From: Choristoneura fumiferana
Lineage: Eukaryota; Arthropoda; Insecta; Lepidoptera; Tortricidae
DNA: 64,000 nt
Assembly (NCBI RefSeq): GCF_025370935.1
Contig: NC_133472.1
Location: forward strand, 44,771,308 to 44,835,307
Direction of reading: 5' to 3'
In this document: positions 22,001-33,987 of the stretch, piece after piece
Position numbering within the stretch: position 1 is the stretch's first letter
Layout of the letters: each line of letters opens with the position of its first letter
Program-made: the position numbers and the translations under genes
The notes under the pieces: generated by a model
The model's input: only the letters and a program-made list of their open reading frames with translations
Database searches by the model: none
What the model was told of the DNA's origin: nothing

Positions 22001-22752
22001 CGTATTATGTACAAGTATGTATCGACGTATCTCTGTTTCTTTGTTCTTCTCTATAGTCTAAATGGCTGGATGGTTTTCTACATGTGGGGTATCATTAGAA
22101 GCGTCGAAGTGACATAGAGTATATAATGTTTCAATATGGCGTCCGCGTGGCAGGGGAATTAAAAATAATATATTTTGTATTTTTTGTAACAATATAAGTT
22201 TATATTGTCACTTCAAAGTTCAATATCCACAAAACGGCTGAACCGATTTTGATAAAACATGTCTAAGGGCCATCGCTAGAAAACCTGCTTTCAAATAAAA
22301 AAACAGCATTCAAATCAGTTCACCCGTTTAAGAGCTGCGGTGCCACAGACAGACACACATAGCGGTCAAACTTATAACACCCCTCTTTTGCGTCGGGAGT
22401 TAAAAATGAAAGCTAATAATTAACCTATTCAACTGAACATTTCCACAAGAGCTCCAACAAAATGTAAAGTACTTAAAGAAATTTTAAAAAAAACTCAGCT
22501 TTCCTAACAAAGCTATCTAGAACTTTATTAAGTAACTTAAAACTCAACAGTGTTTTTACCCGATCGCCCGAAGAGGGTTATGTTTTCCTTTTTAGTTTTA
22601 TAGCAGCTTTTTCTTATTTTCATTTTCAAGTAAGTTTTGCTCTTTCCTTCAGACCTCCAAGGCCTCCGTCCCGCAAGTTCGGGGGCTTCAACACGGGCTC
22701 GAGCCCCGGCCCGTCGCCCGCCGGCGGCGGCGGCTGCGGCTGCGGCGGCTAA
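19058..22752 (+). CDS. SelK: Selenoprotein K homologue with Cys instead of Sec, copy 1 (4 exons)
   Basis: Small ER membrane protein of the SELENOK/SelK family (ER stress, ER-associated degradation, protein palmitoylation in animals). Exons found from splice sites and frame: 19058-19076, 20968-21043, 21654-21731, 22653-22752, with donors gtatgg, gtaagt, gtgagt and acceptors ending in ag. They join in phase to 90 residues plus TAA; family length is about 90-110. Seen: start MPYVNKDG like MVYI-NG of the family, one membrane helix at about 15-37, a polar basic stretch, then a Gly/Pro/Ser-rich tail with PPRPPSRKFGGF and a terminus GGGGCGCGG. The Sec position is Cys (C86, TGC), and a second Cys, C88, follows. 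Copy 2 differs by three synonymous changes (N5, L31, one tail Gly) and no amino-acid change, which supports coding. Acceptor of exon 3 is AAG, a weaker site. Intron 1 contains repeats. Confidence 0.88.
20338..20825. mobile_element. CCCGACTGC inverted-repeat element in SelK intron 1, copy 1
   Basis: About 490 bp bounded by aaaacccgactgc and, inverted, gcagtcgggtaaaa. No coding capacity. It ends 140 bp before SelK exon 2. Counterpart at about 43345-43828. Confidence 0.55.
21750..22404. mobile_element. Foldback element (AACCCCCGACG family) in SelK intron 3, copy 1
   Basis: Long inverted ends of over 200 bp. The left reads ttaacccccgacgaaaaaag, ggtgttataagtt, gtgtctgtctgtggcaccgt, aaacgggtgg and aactttgaagtgacat; the right repeats all of these reversed, ending in cgtcgggagttaa. 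The centre is unrelated. The family recurs at 44752-45394, 50332-50603 and 56912-57780 (split by a nested insert), with a truncated end at 63935-64000. Confidence 0.75.
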
Positions 22753-23049
22753 ACTGTGTAGACAGACAAACACACATAGGCCTTCCACTTAACGCGTCCA
22801 CAGCATCTTCATCAGTAGCACTTTGCTCAGTGCCTCAAACGCGTATAAAGGTCTACTACACCGTATCGTACCATGGTCGTAATAGGAAAGTGTCAGGCAA
22901 AAATATATTCTTTGTATTTAATGAAATGGAATTTTGAAATGCAATGAAATGGTTTTTTTTATTTATTCGCAGGAGCTACAAGTAGATATTACACATGTCA
23001 GAAGAATATTATAGGTACATGGCATGCAGAATCTTAATCTAAGGAGGGC

Positions 23050-23200
23050 TATCGTTTTTTGTCTCACTAGATGGCGCACTGTTGCTTGAGGTTTTTAAGT
23101 ATGGCTTTCAAAGTCTGTTATTACGGGCGTGAAAACAAAGTTTAGATTAAAATCATATTCAATACACCTTAAAACTGTACCATAAAAATATTGAGCATCC
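23050..23200 (+). repeat. Dispersed repeat (CTCACTAGATGGCGCACTGTTGC), copy 1
   Basis: Holds ctcactagatggcgcactgt, aagtatggctttcaaagtct and ttacgggcgtgaaaacaaag. Recurs at about 46045-46190 and, inverted, at about 63765-63895. Confidence 0.5.
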
Positions 23201-23649
23201 ACAGTGTTGCATAGTCCCCGTTTTGTTCGGAAAAAAAGGGAGGACAAAGGTTTCCGAAAGATAAAACTGTCTCAAAACACAGACATTCATTGCCACGGAA
23301 CGCATAATTACCATAATTAATTTCAGATATTGCAAAATATTCACAAAATTATTCTAATTACAAATAAACCCGCGTATCTCACCCAAAAACTATGAGATTT
23401 GACATTTCGGAGACCTCACGCTACACTAGCGCCTCTAGTGGCGAATTCATACGCGATAGCCCTCATTGCAAATCAATACTATTACCATATAATTCAAAAA
23501 CAATCGGCTCAGGCTCCTGTAATGTCTGTTTTCCTAAAATGTACAATTCTCAAAACGTCTGCGTTTTCACAATGCTTCACTTCTATTTTGTCAGCTTTCT
23601 CAATATGTCTGCTATTTAAAATGTGTACAATCTCAGGAAGTCGTCTATT

Positions 23650-23815
23650 CATACCCCTTATTCATAAACGACAATCAAACCTATTTTAGTTAAAATGCCG
23701 CTAAAATTCGTTTGTCCTTATCTGTCACTTCGACATTTGTATTGTTAGAAGGGACAAAGCATTTGTAGTTAACATAGGCTTGTTAAGTTTTATGAATAAG
23801 GGGGATAATGTTTAC
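23650..23815. mobile_element. Short TIR insertion present only in copy 1
   Basis: Inverted ends ccccttattcataaacg and ttttatgaataaggggg, flanked by TA on both sides. Copy 2 (about 46630) reads straight across the site. About 165 bp, non-coding. TIRs with flanking TA fit a Tc1/mariner-type MITE; the empty site shows one extra A, so the TA duplication is not certain. Confidence 0.6.
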
Positions 23816-23993
23816 ATTCCTATAATATTGCATTACCATAATTTCTGCTTTCCCGTTATGTTCACTTTTTTTTAATAGGCTATAGTCTTGTTGTTTGTTT
23901 TCCCATAATGTCTGCTTTATTTTTAAGTAAATGTTCTAAATGTAAAAGGTTTAATTGCTTGCATACTTACTCTTTGATAACATAATATCTATA

Positions 23994-24093
23994 NNNNNNN
24001 NNNNNNNNNNNNNNNNNNNNNNNNNNNNNNNNNNNNNNNNNNNNNNNNNNNNNNNNNNNNNNNNNNNNNNNNNNNNNNNNNNNNNNNNNNNNN
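23994..24093. other. Scaffold gap of 100 N
   Basis: Exactly 100 N. Round-number gaps are the usual placeholder for joins of unknown size. Left of it the sequence matches the end of the second copy (about 46800-46813); right of it, after about 48 bp, the sequence matches position 1 of the window. Confidence 0.98.
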
Positions 24094-25877
24094 TCTTAAA
24101 ACGTCAACAATTACGAGACATATTTGCATTTTTTAGGGTTCCATAACCTATGAAGAAGAAATTAACAGAACCCTTAGAGGATCACTCGTGTCTGTCACAG
24201 CCATTTTACTGCGGTACAGGACCGATTGAATTGATGGTGGAAGTGTAATGTAAACAAATTAATCTCAAGCATGATTTTGGGGGTAAATTAAAAACTCAAA
24301 TAAAATTGCAAATTATATCGTGCGTGAGCCGGGTTTTTTAGCCAGTAAGGGTCTGGCACAGGCTAGCTAGACCCCCACTTCCCAGTCATCCATAATGATA
24401 TTTTCCGGACTATCCGGACGCCCCCATCTCCCATAAAGCACCTCATATAACATTAAAAAAAACAAGTAAACAAAAGCAAGGACGAATTGTCTTTGCTCCT
24501 TAAGGAGACTCGAACCCTCAAACCCAAAAAATGGCAGCGCCTCTGGCGGCGTAAGCAGCAAACTGATCTCATATTAATTTGACACTAACGCTAAAGCACA
24601 CGGTCGTTTTATGCGACAAACGCAATGCTTCTGACGCACATCAATTTTGTATCATTATGCGCATGCGCTTACCGATACGCTCACCGGGTAGTAGGACAAT
24701 GTTTTGTATTAGATTATCTGATGAAAATTGATCTGCGTCAAGCCCATTGCGTTTAATGAAGCATTTATCGCATACAACAAGCGAGTGCTTAAAGTGTTCG
24801 CGGCTCGCGGAAAATAACTTTACAGTGATTCCTATACGTAGGTATTGATTTGTAACCTATCATAAGTGTGGATCGTTTGGTTACGTATTAAAAAAAAAAG
24901 ATATAAAAGTTACAAAAAGTAAAAATGATACATACAGGCACGAGTTAAAAAAAACTTTAAAAAAAATTGCATTAAATGTTGAAAAACTAGTGACCAGACG
25001 ATTGAGAAGACCGAACTGTGACAGACGGACGGACAGTCAACGGGACCCAAAGATTCCGTCACCAAAAGAGCACCTATCGCACCCTTTGACTACGTAACCC
25101 TATAAACTTTACAGTATAAACTTAGTACAAAGTAATCAAAACATGGGATATAGAGATCCCTGTAAACGAATGGATCTTTGTATCTACGTTGACGACTTGT
25201 TTGTTCTTCCCGGCTTTTTAGCCTTTCCATGACAGAACTGCAATCCAACTTGCGTGCAAGTCCCACGTCTGTGCGTCACGTTTTCATGCATAAACAAAGA
25301 CAAAGATTAGTTTATTGAATGAACCTACCTCACAAACTGAAAATTAAGTATGAAAAATGTAGACAGTATGTTAGAATAAAGTTATATTAAATGTGTATTG
25401 AGTATGTATGAGTGTTCGCATAATTGTTTGAGTTTCACAGTCGGCTTAGTGCTTCGGGATTAAAATTACAATTGTAAGCTACTCACAGACAATGCTATAA
25501 CTTAAATACATGCATATAATATAAATTATAAGAAAAAACTGGGGAAAGTTCTACATAATCTGCAATTTTGCACTGAGGGTTTTGTAAAGACCATTCTAGT
25601 CAGACCTGATTCAATGGATATTTGACACAAATAAATATCAGCGTAGGTACATTCAAAGTCCAAGATATATTTATACTTTACTGCCTTGTCACTTTCACTT
25701 CGTGTTTGAACTTTTGTAAAAAATTGACAGAAGGCATAGTGACGAGGTACTAAAATGTAAAGATATTTTTGGCCTAGACTGTACTTGAAAATAAACTTGT
25801 ACGATGCTTCCTTTTATATCTAAATACAAAACACACACCTGGGAATAAGGTAGAACTGCTTAGCTAGAAGCTATACC

Positions 25878-26174
25878 ATATTAAATATAATGACCCGGAT
25901 AACTCACGTCTTAAATCGAGTTTAGCTCGACATGTTTCGGGCTAATCCGTAGCCCTTCGTCTTCGGAGCAACGCGACTCAGCGGCTGCTGCAACACGCGC
26001 ACTGCCCCGCACACTGCCCGCGCACTGGTGTTGCAGCAGCCGCTGAGTCGCGTTGCTCCGAAGACGAAGGGCTACGGATTAGCCCGAAACATGTCGAGCT
26101 AAACTCGATTTAAGACGTGAGTTATCCGGGTCATTATATTTAATATGAGTGAGTCTCACGGTAGTTTCATGTTC
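25878..26174. mobile_element. Perfect 119 bp-arm palindrome, inserted only in copy 2
   Basis: Left arm 25878-25996 and right arm 26028-26146 appear to be exact reverse complements, around a 31 bp loop, followed by a 28 bp unpaired tail. The insert is flanked by a 12 bp direct repeat agaagctatacc (25866-25877 and 26175-26186), present once in copy 1 at about 1727-1738. No coding capacity. A diverged relative lies at 60735-60981. Confidence 0.85.
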
Positions 26175-29100
26175 AGAAGCTATACCCTCTCGGAATAAGC
26201 TGGTATTTTAATTTGCCTCCAGAACATTTAAACATCATACAGAAAGTATTATAGGTAGGTACTTAACACACTTCAAGCAATTAAAAAATGAATTAATTAT
26301 ATTATACGTTTTTTAACGAATGGGTTCTTATAATTACGCATGCATGCATATTTATAGTATTATCTGTGAATAGTTTCTGACATAATTATTTTATTGATAG
26401 TTTTATTGTAATTATTTATTGCTATATTATTCGTACATATAAAAACAGTTTTGAGACGCAAAAATACAATACAAGGGAATACACCCACATAATGACACGC
26501 AGTAACGTTATAGATTAAATGTAAAAATTGTAAAAATCTAAAAATTTAATGCGAATGCTAAAAGAATCTCAAAGCATTTTAAAATACTTAGTAAAAAAAG
26601 GAACATAAAAATTATACAATATAAATAGTATTTTCCATAATATTGGCAGTCTTAACACAAATACGTTTTGTCACAATAACATTTGAGGACTGAGGGCCGG
26701 CTTCACCATTATCCGATAAGTTCCTTGTATTTTATGAGACACATATATATGATGCCTATATCTATTTTACAACAAAAATAATTGTTGTTTTTTTTTTCTC
26801 AGTTTTGTATCATTAAACTAGTCGCTGAAAGTTACAATACAACCATGTTTAATAAACTTGTATTTTCAGGAACATCGGAGAGTAGTGAAATAAGCCCTCA
26901 ATACAGGACGTTTATATTATAAACTGAACAGCAAGAGCAAGTGGATGTGTCGCACATAATTACACAACAAAATGTCACGAATGCTAGCGCTTACGTTCTG
27001 ATAATATTTGATATTTTATGAACGCGTTCGTGATGTTTACAATACAAAAATTACACTTGAGGGTTTTTTTCACTATTCCCCGACAATTTCCTAGTATTTT
27101 CTATGAAAGGATCAGATCATCATTATCTAGATGCCACTCGCACTCCTATAAATACTATTAATGTGAGCGAGATAACACGACACGAAGTTCGAATTTGATA
27201 TTTGGCCAGGATACCAGAAATGGCAGGCAGTGGTGCTACAGGCCCCATTTTTCAGCTACCAGGAGGTTATATGAGGTGTCAAAGTGTGAAAGTAATTAAA
27301 ACTCTATTAAAACGTTATTCAACGGTAATGATATTTTTGTAGTATCGAGGTACTAAGAATTATTATGGCGACACCGGCCTACGCACACATGTTTATAAAA
27401 CCAGCCTCACTGGACGTTTGACCGCGCTCCATCTTTATTTTTTATTTGATCTGAGACTACGAAGTGCAAAATTCGAACTTCGGTATCTTGCCGTCCTGCT
27501 AACGCTTATACGAGTGAGCGGGACGGTACGAAACGAAAAATTTTCGAATTTGATTGCAAGTTTATAATCTTTCTATGGGCCTCAGTGAGACGTTTACTCT
27601 GTCCGCTATGACAGTGGTTAGTACTTATACCGCGAGAGGCACTAGTGTCGCGCATTAAGTACACAAAGAAAGGACAAATCTTTAGCTGCCGATAGTATTT
27701 CGAATTTTCAGTCTCTTAAAAAAAATGAGTGGACTTCAAAACCATATTAACCATAAATATTTAACCGGTAGTTTAAACAGAGTGATTGAAAAAAGTTCCA
27801 TGGTGTCACAAAAATGGTCCAAATACGGGTCATTGTATAGTCAGCAGCAGCAGATGAGCGGTTACGGTGCTCAAAATCTTCTGAACACTTATTACCTTGG
27901 CAGCAGTCTTTCACTTCAGCTGCTGACTGTCGCAAAACGGAATGTTTCATACTTTTCTAACCACCAGTTTTGGATTATTTTTGAACTCCACGCAAATACA
28001 ATAAAAAATTTGAGCTGCATTTTGTTTTATTCAAGTTTGGCACTGGCCTTAGCTACTCTAGATTTAATTTAATAAATCGGCTTTTTGCCATCTTTATTTT
28101 TAACTATCAACTATAATCTAAGACAAGTTTTATTTTATTTTTTAGCCCCATATAATAACCCCTTGAAGGAGCTAGTGCATTAGTTTTTGTCGTACTTTTC
28201 TAACCAGGCGAGTGCGAAAGGGACGAATGCTTCACATCCGCCATAAAACGCTTTCTGCATTCTGGAGTTAACATTAATATTGCGAGACGATTTTTTTTTA
28301 ATTATCATCTTCCTGGCTGTAGTAGCAAAAAATTCTGGCCATTGAAAAAAAAACCTATAAATCGAGAATAGCTAAGAGCAGCATACATTTTATGACAATT
28401 CGCAAAGCATAAGCACAGAGTAAACATTTCGCGGCAGCTCCTATATCAGCCACCAGATGGCGGTAGCGTACATAGTAAACGAAACAAAAATCTTTACTTC
28501 ACCCTGGTTATGTTAAATAAATATTTTATATGAATGTGAATGACCGTAGGATAATGCGTAGGATTAATACGTTTTTTATTTCGTTATTTGCAATCAAACT
28601 AATCTGCGCTTGAAAACATAATTTAAACAAATAAAATCATCACAAGTAATAAAGAGCTCAATCGTCAACGTCACTGCTGATCTAGCAATGCCATGTTTAT
28701 CGACGACATACTCATTCCTTTCTAGGAATCTTGTTGTAAAACAACGCTAGCGCAGATGTTTACTTCTAGATTCGGAATTATTTGAGCATAGTAAAAAGTT
28801 TATCGAGTTTTTTAAATATGAATATGACAAGCAAATTATGATACAAAAGTTTCCTCTAGAAAAAATAGTTCTCTCCTTTCGTTACCAAATAACGAGATTG
28901 AAAATTCGATATTTTTTTAAATATACGAGTAAAGTAAAGTAATGATACATTTCCATGATTTTTTTTAATGGCAACATGGTAAAGATAATTTAGCTGCCCA
29001 TTTACCTATCGCGAAGCTGATGGTTATTAGTTAGCTACAAATAAGCCTTAGTCTAGTTGGCAGTATTATACTATCTCTAATAATTATATACATCTGATAT

Positions 29101-29221
29101 TTTCGGGTAGAACGGGGAAGACAAAGGATAATAAATAAATATTTTTTTTTATAAATAGCGTTGACAATAAACCTTTTGTAATTGCCAGCAATAGCAAAAC
29201 GGATATGAAGATTCAAGGCCG

Positions 29222-29345
29222 GTTTCATTACTCATTGATAATTTTTATGTGAAGATATAAAGTAATGTCGTCTCTGTTTATTCAGAGAAAACAAACAGAG
29301 GCGACATCACAGATATTATTCACATTATATTTATCAATGAGTAGT
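29222..29345. repeat. Short palindromic element (ACTCATTGATAA family), copy 2
   Basis: Counterpart of 4738-4857 in the second duplicated copy, with a few base differences in the left arm. Same arms and loop. Confidence 0.55.
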
Positions 29346-30745
29346 GAAATAGACCCTTAGTTTCTACGAGAAAAACCCTTGAAGACCAAGTCTGTGTCAA
29401 AAAAAAAGTGCTGCAAATCGACATAATTGCATTTTCATACAAAAAAGTGACAATTATGTGGAAATGTACCACTTGTAACGTTTGCGGTGTAAGGCTGATA
29501 GACGAAGTTTTTCGGTCCTTGTCTTGCACCCGACCGAAGAACACATGAGCGAATGAGCTCGCCTAGCCTCAAGCATGTTAAACTTACTGGAACGGCTAAG
29601 CGGCCCTTTAAAAATCACAGAAATAGAGAAACATATTGAGCATGGTGTGTCCGTTTTGTTATTATCTGTACCTACAAAAAAGATTTCACAGAGCTTCCAT
29701 ATTTTTTAAAAACAAAAGAACACCAAAGTCTTACCCGTTTGCCCGCTAAGGCAGTAACGCACGAGTTGACTCAAGCACGAAACGCAATCTGCCTCTGAAC
29801 AGTGGTTTCGTGTGTGAACCTCTTTAAAAAAATGTTGAAGTCCTTCGAAGTTGCTTTTGCTTAAATTCCCGCCCCAACTGAGTGGGACTTAACTATGTTT
29901 TAGAGAATAGGTTCATCACAATTAAAAACGTAAGTATGCCCTTTTGATTTGGCAGTTCAGACGCTAGCATTAGTACAGCATTCTAAGCGCCATCTAGGCA
30001 AAGAAATCGGCATTAAGATCCAGTTAAAAAAACCGACACATAAACGTTTAAGGCGGACTTATTACACATTCATTTAGAATTTGCGCTTAAGTATTAAAAA
30101 AAATATTTACAATAAAATAAATGCTCTTAAGTGGCAAGTTAAGTACTTCAATTTGATCACAATAATATAAGAGATAAAACAATGTATCAACTACAGGGTC
30201 AGAACGATTACACTACTTACACATATAACATCATGTAATTACTATGTTTCGATATCAAAAACCATTAATATACACATACGAACATCGAAATGAGTACCGT
30301 CAAATTTGCTACCTACAAGTACCATATTCAGTAAATATCATTTTGAAAACGCGAAATCTATTGCTCTTTTGTTCCTTGTACTTAGCTATTCGTAAATAAA
30401 TCTATATAGTTAATTAATTACACATTAAATTAAACTAAATAAATGATCACAAAGATGTAAAGTTCAGTCAAGTTGTTTGAGTCAAGTCTTCTAGAGAATA
30501 CTTAGTCAACATAAAATTATGGCGTCTGATTCGTTGTACAGTGTGAAGACGGTTTAATATTAGCGCAAGGTTCGGTTCGAGTAGGCCTTTTAAAGCTGCG
30601 TAAATTAAAAAAAAAAACTAAATAAATACATACAGCAAAATAGATAAATTTCCTTAGCTTAAATACCCTAGGCTAGACGCTAAGACAGTTTTTTAGAAAA
30701 ATATACAAAATGCAATTTCAATACCAGTCCAGAATCACTTTTCAC

Positions 30746-33700
30746 TCACACAAGAAAGCCGTAGGGTCCACTGACGCGAATTTGAGCACGCATGCTTTGT
30801 ACACTGTTCATTATCTTCTTCTGGTGGCCGACGAGCGTGACTCCGAGCGAGGCCAGCTGATGCACGGTCAAGTCGACTACAGCATCCATGTCAGTGATGC
30901 CCGCTGCTCGGAACTTCTCGATGTACCGCGACATCTTGATGCACTCGAGCCATTCTTCCACTGACGAGAACTGGATCATGTCCGGCGTATCACCCGCCAG
31001 AGGATCCGCTGAACGATTCTGAGCGATCTTCCTCAAAGTGTCCGGGTTACGTATGAGTTTATCCAGCGTCTTGACAATGCTCGAGAAGGTCGGCCGGTGC
31101 GTGCGCTCCTTCTGCCAACAATCTAGCATGAGCTGATACACCGCTTCGGGCAGTCCATCGGCGCTGGCAGACGGTAGCCTTTCTCTATCGATTTTATCAC
31201 GTCCTGGTTGCTCCAGTTCCAGTAAGGCCGCTCGCCGAAGCTCATTACCTCCCAGCAGACTATGCCCATGGACCAGACGTCACTGGCTGATGTGAATTTT
31301 CTAAACGCAATCGCCTCTGGTGCGGTCCATCGCACTGGGATCTTGCCACCTCTCGTGGTGTATGCACCGTCGGCTGTCGATTCTATCTCCCGCGACAGGC
31401 CAAAGTCAGCAATCTTGCAGACTAGCTGGGAGTTGACGAGAACGTTGCGAGCGGCAAGATCGCGGTGGATGTAGTTCATTTCAGATAGATACTGCATGCC
31501 CGTAGCTATGCCACGCAGCATACCCACAAGCTGTAGCACGCGGAATTTCCCGTCATTCGCCCGCAGGAAAGTGTCCAGAGAGCCGTTCTCCATGAACTCT
31601 GTGATGATCATTATAGGGTTGCATTTCGTCACGACGCCCTGGAGGAATATCACGTTGGGGTGTTCGAATTGGCCCATGATAGATGCTTCGGCGAGGAAGT
31701 CTCTTCTAGCTCTCTCTGTGGAGCCAGGTTTTAGAGTTTTTATGGCTACGTCAATTTCCTGGCCACAGCTGGCGGGTAGCTTTAGTTTACCGCGGCAGAC
31801 GTCTCCGAACTCTCCTCCTCCGATGATGGCTTCTATAGTGATGCAGGAAGCGTCTATTTCCCGTGCGAACTCCCTGACGGCTTGGTTAGGGTCTTCGTAG
31901 GTATGTGGGTCTATGTAGGTGCGGGAGCCGGTGCCAGCGAAAAGTGGAGTTGTCGCATTGCTGCTGGTCTTTGCTGGGCGCTCGGGGCCAGTGTAAACTT
32001 CTCCGTTGCGGTAGTTAAGAGCGTTACAGTCGTTAGGTTGTTTTTTGTCGCACTCATCGTCAGCGCGCGAGCGTAGGAAGAGAACTGTTGCAATTATGGC
32101 AATCACGGATAATACTACTACCGCTACCATCACGCCAGCGACTAGCCTGACCTGGGCACCTTCCTCTTCACCAACGAAGCTCGTCTCCGGCATTCCAGTG
32201 CGCGCGTACACTATACCACTGAACTCCCCCCACCCCCTCTTCATTTTGGCTCTAACTCGGATCCCATACTCAGTGTCTCTCCTCAGTCCTGTAATAATGA
32301 CGTGAGGATCTTTCGTAATTTTCAGGGTTGTGTTTACTCCTCTTTCAGTGTTGTCTTTAGGAAAACATTTGACTTCAAAACTTTCTATAGTATCATCAGG
32401 GTCTGAGGAATCTAGAGGAGGTGGGTTCCATGCGATAGACAGTTTGTCACTCTCTGCACTAAGTACTCTTAGCTTAGTCACCACACTAACCACTGAGGCT
32501 TCTGTAACAGCGGTGATTTCAATTTTCTTCGGAGGTTCACCAGTGAGCTCCGTAACACCGTTCTCAGCAAAAACTTGGAATTTATATTCTGTCACCGGTT
32601 CTAAATTACTTATAGATACTTTAGTAGAGTTGAGTCCGGAAGCAGCAGGGCGGTACTCAACATTGGGCCCACAATTAGTACAGTGGACTCTGTAAGTGGT
32701 GTCATCCCGGCCACCATTTTTGTGCGGTGGTTTCCAAGCAAGAGATATAGAAAACTGGTCAGCAAATGTGACAGTTAGATTATCTGGAGCCGACGGTGGT
32801 TGTGTGCATGAAACATTTTTAGGATCTTTCTTCGCTCTATAAAATCCGGGTACACATTTACATTGGACTGAAGCATATGCTGTGGATTCTGAGTAGTCCG
32901 GGCAGGGAATGCATTGTTCATCTCCAGTGTGTGACTTGAACTTCCCCGGTGCACATTCATTACACACCTGGTTGTGATGGTCAGGCTCGAAGCCCGCTCG
33001 GCATTTACAGGAGCCACTGGGCAGGGTCCACTTGCCATCTCCTTTGCATAGATAAACCGGAGCAGCCTCTCCGGGAGCAGTATCTGCATTCTCAACACAA
33101 GTGCCGTTAGCTTGCTCTATGACTGTTACTTCTCTGCCTGTCGGTGTTGCCGGGAATCTGGCAAAGTTTACCGTAATTTCTGGGCAAGTTATGTAGTAAA
33201 CTTTAACGGCGAGTAGAGAGATACACGCGCCTTTGTCTCTGAAGGCGAAATATACACCTCTTTTTGTCACGGCTATGCTTTTTACTTCAGTATTTATATC
33301 TACCTCAGAGTTTGTATTAAACCTGCCTTCTCCGGCAGCGATGGGGCCAACTAGTTTGTAGCTCTCTGGCTCCCAAGGAGGCTGCTCCCTAGTCGCAACA
33401 TCGAACTCATAGTACAGCAAACTGAAAGTCTCTTTGCAGCTCAGTGCATTGCCAGGGAACAGCGAGCAGTCCCTAATAGTGAATTTTATCTCTATATATA
33501 TACGATTTGCGTTCCTGCGCTCGATGAAAGGCGTCCACAGCCAGTTGTTGACGTTGTGGTGAGCGACATCGCACACTACGTAGGACCGCCAGTTGATTTG
33601 CTTCTCAAAGTTGGTGTAAGACTCCTCGAGCCACCCCGGAGTGCTCGCTTGCGGCCCGTACGGGAATCGAGTCCAAGACAATGTCGCTTCCGTCGTCGTG

Positions 33701-33771
33701 TCCAGGAGCATAACTTGCTCCCCGCGGGCACCCCACGCCGCCAGAACTATACCCACCCACAAACAAATCAT
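30746..33771 (-). CDS. Eph: Eph receptor tyrosine kinase, intronless, copy 2 (one frameshift)
   Basis: Second copy of the gene at 6262-9287, with the same domain order and no introns. This copy reads without interruption from the signal peptide through the ephrin-binding, Cys-rich, two FN3, transmembrane and most of the kinase regions to residue 875. A missing G in the run at about 31147-31150 then shifts the frame, ending seven residues later. The rest of the kinase C-lobe, the SAM domain and the C-terminal FLV continue in another frame from about 31141 down to 30746. Copy 1 is intact at this place. The two copies differ by very few bases over 3 kb. This is most likely the other haplotype of the same locus; two real tandem genes, each broken once, are less likely. 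Confidence 0.93.
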
Positions 33772-33987
33772 CTTGACCGCATAATAACACGATCAAATTC
33801 GACCGTCCACAACAAAGTATCGAAACAGTCACTCACTACATAACTAACGTGTCGACGTTCCAAAACTTCATCGAGATAAAGGCCCCGTCATTTCGCATTT
33901 TCAATGGACGATTGCACTCGCGAAAACTGCACGCCGCGGCCCGACGCGGGCGGAGGTTCACCGCGACGGCATTACGTTGACGAACGA

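Larger units (their letters stand above)
1..23993 (+). repeat. Large direct duplication, copy 1 (left contig end)
   Basis: Matches about 24142-46815 base for base over nearly all of its length, in coding, intronic and intergenic DNA. It starts before the window and ends at the N gap. The copies differ by scattered substitutions, homopolymer lengths and a handful of transposon-sized insertions. See the copy 2 entry and findings for interpretation. Confidence 0.97.
22753..23993. other. Region after SelK to the gap, copy 1
   Basis: The first part should be the SelK 3' UTR; a possible signal AATAAA is not obvious. Then comes the TAGATGGCGC dispersed repeat (23050-23200), a stretch with actagcgcctctagtggcga at 23425-23445, and the copy-specific TIR insertion 23650-23815. 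No further gene. Confidence 0.5.
24142..30745. other. Gene-free region left of Eph, copy 2
   Basis: Same content as 1-6261 apart from the palindrome insertion at 25878-26174 and scattered small indels. No exon supported. An open frame matching the 968-1183 region of copy 1 is broken here by a 2 bp deletion, so that frame is not a gene. Confidence 0.6.

Noticed and set aside
23955..24146. ORF across the N gap
   Set aside because: It exists only because the 100 N are read as codons.
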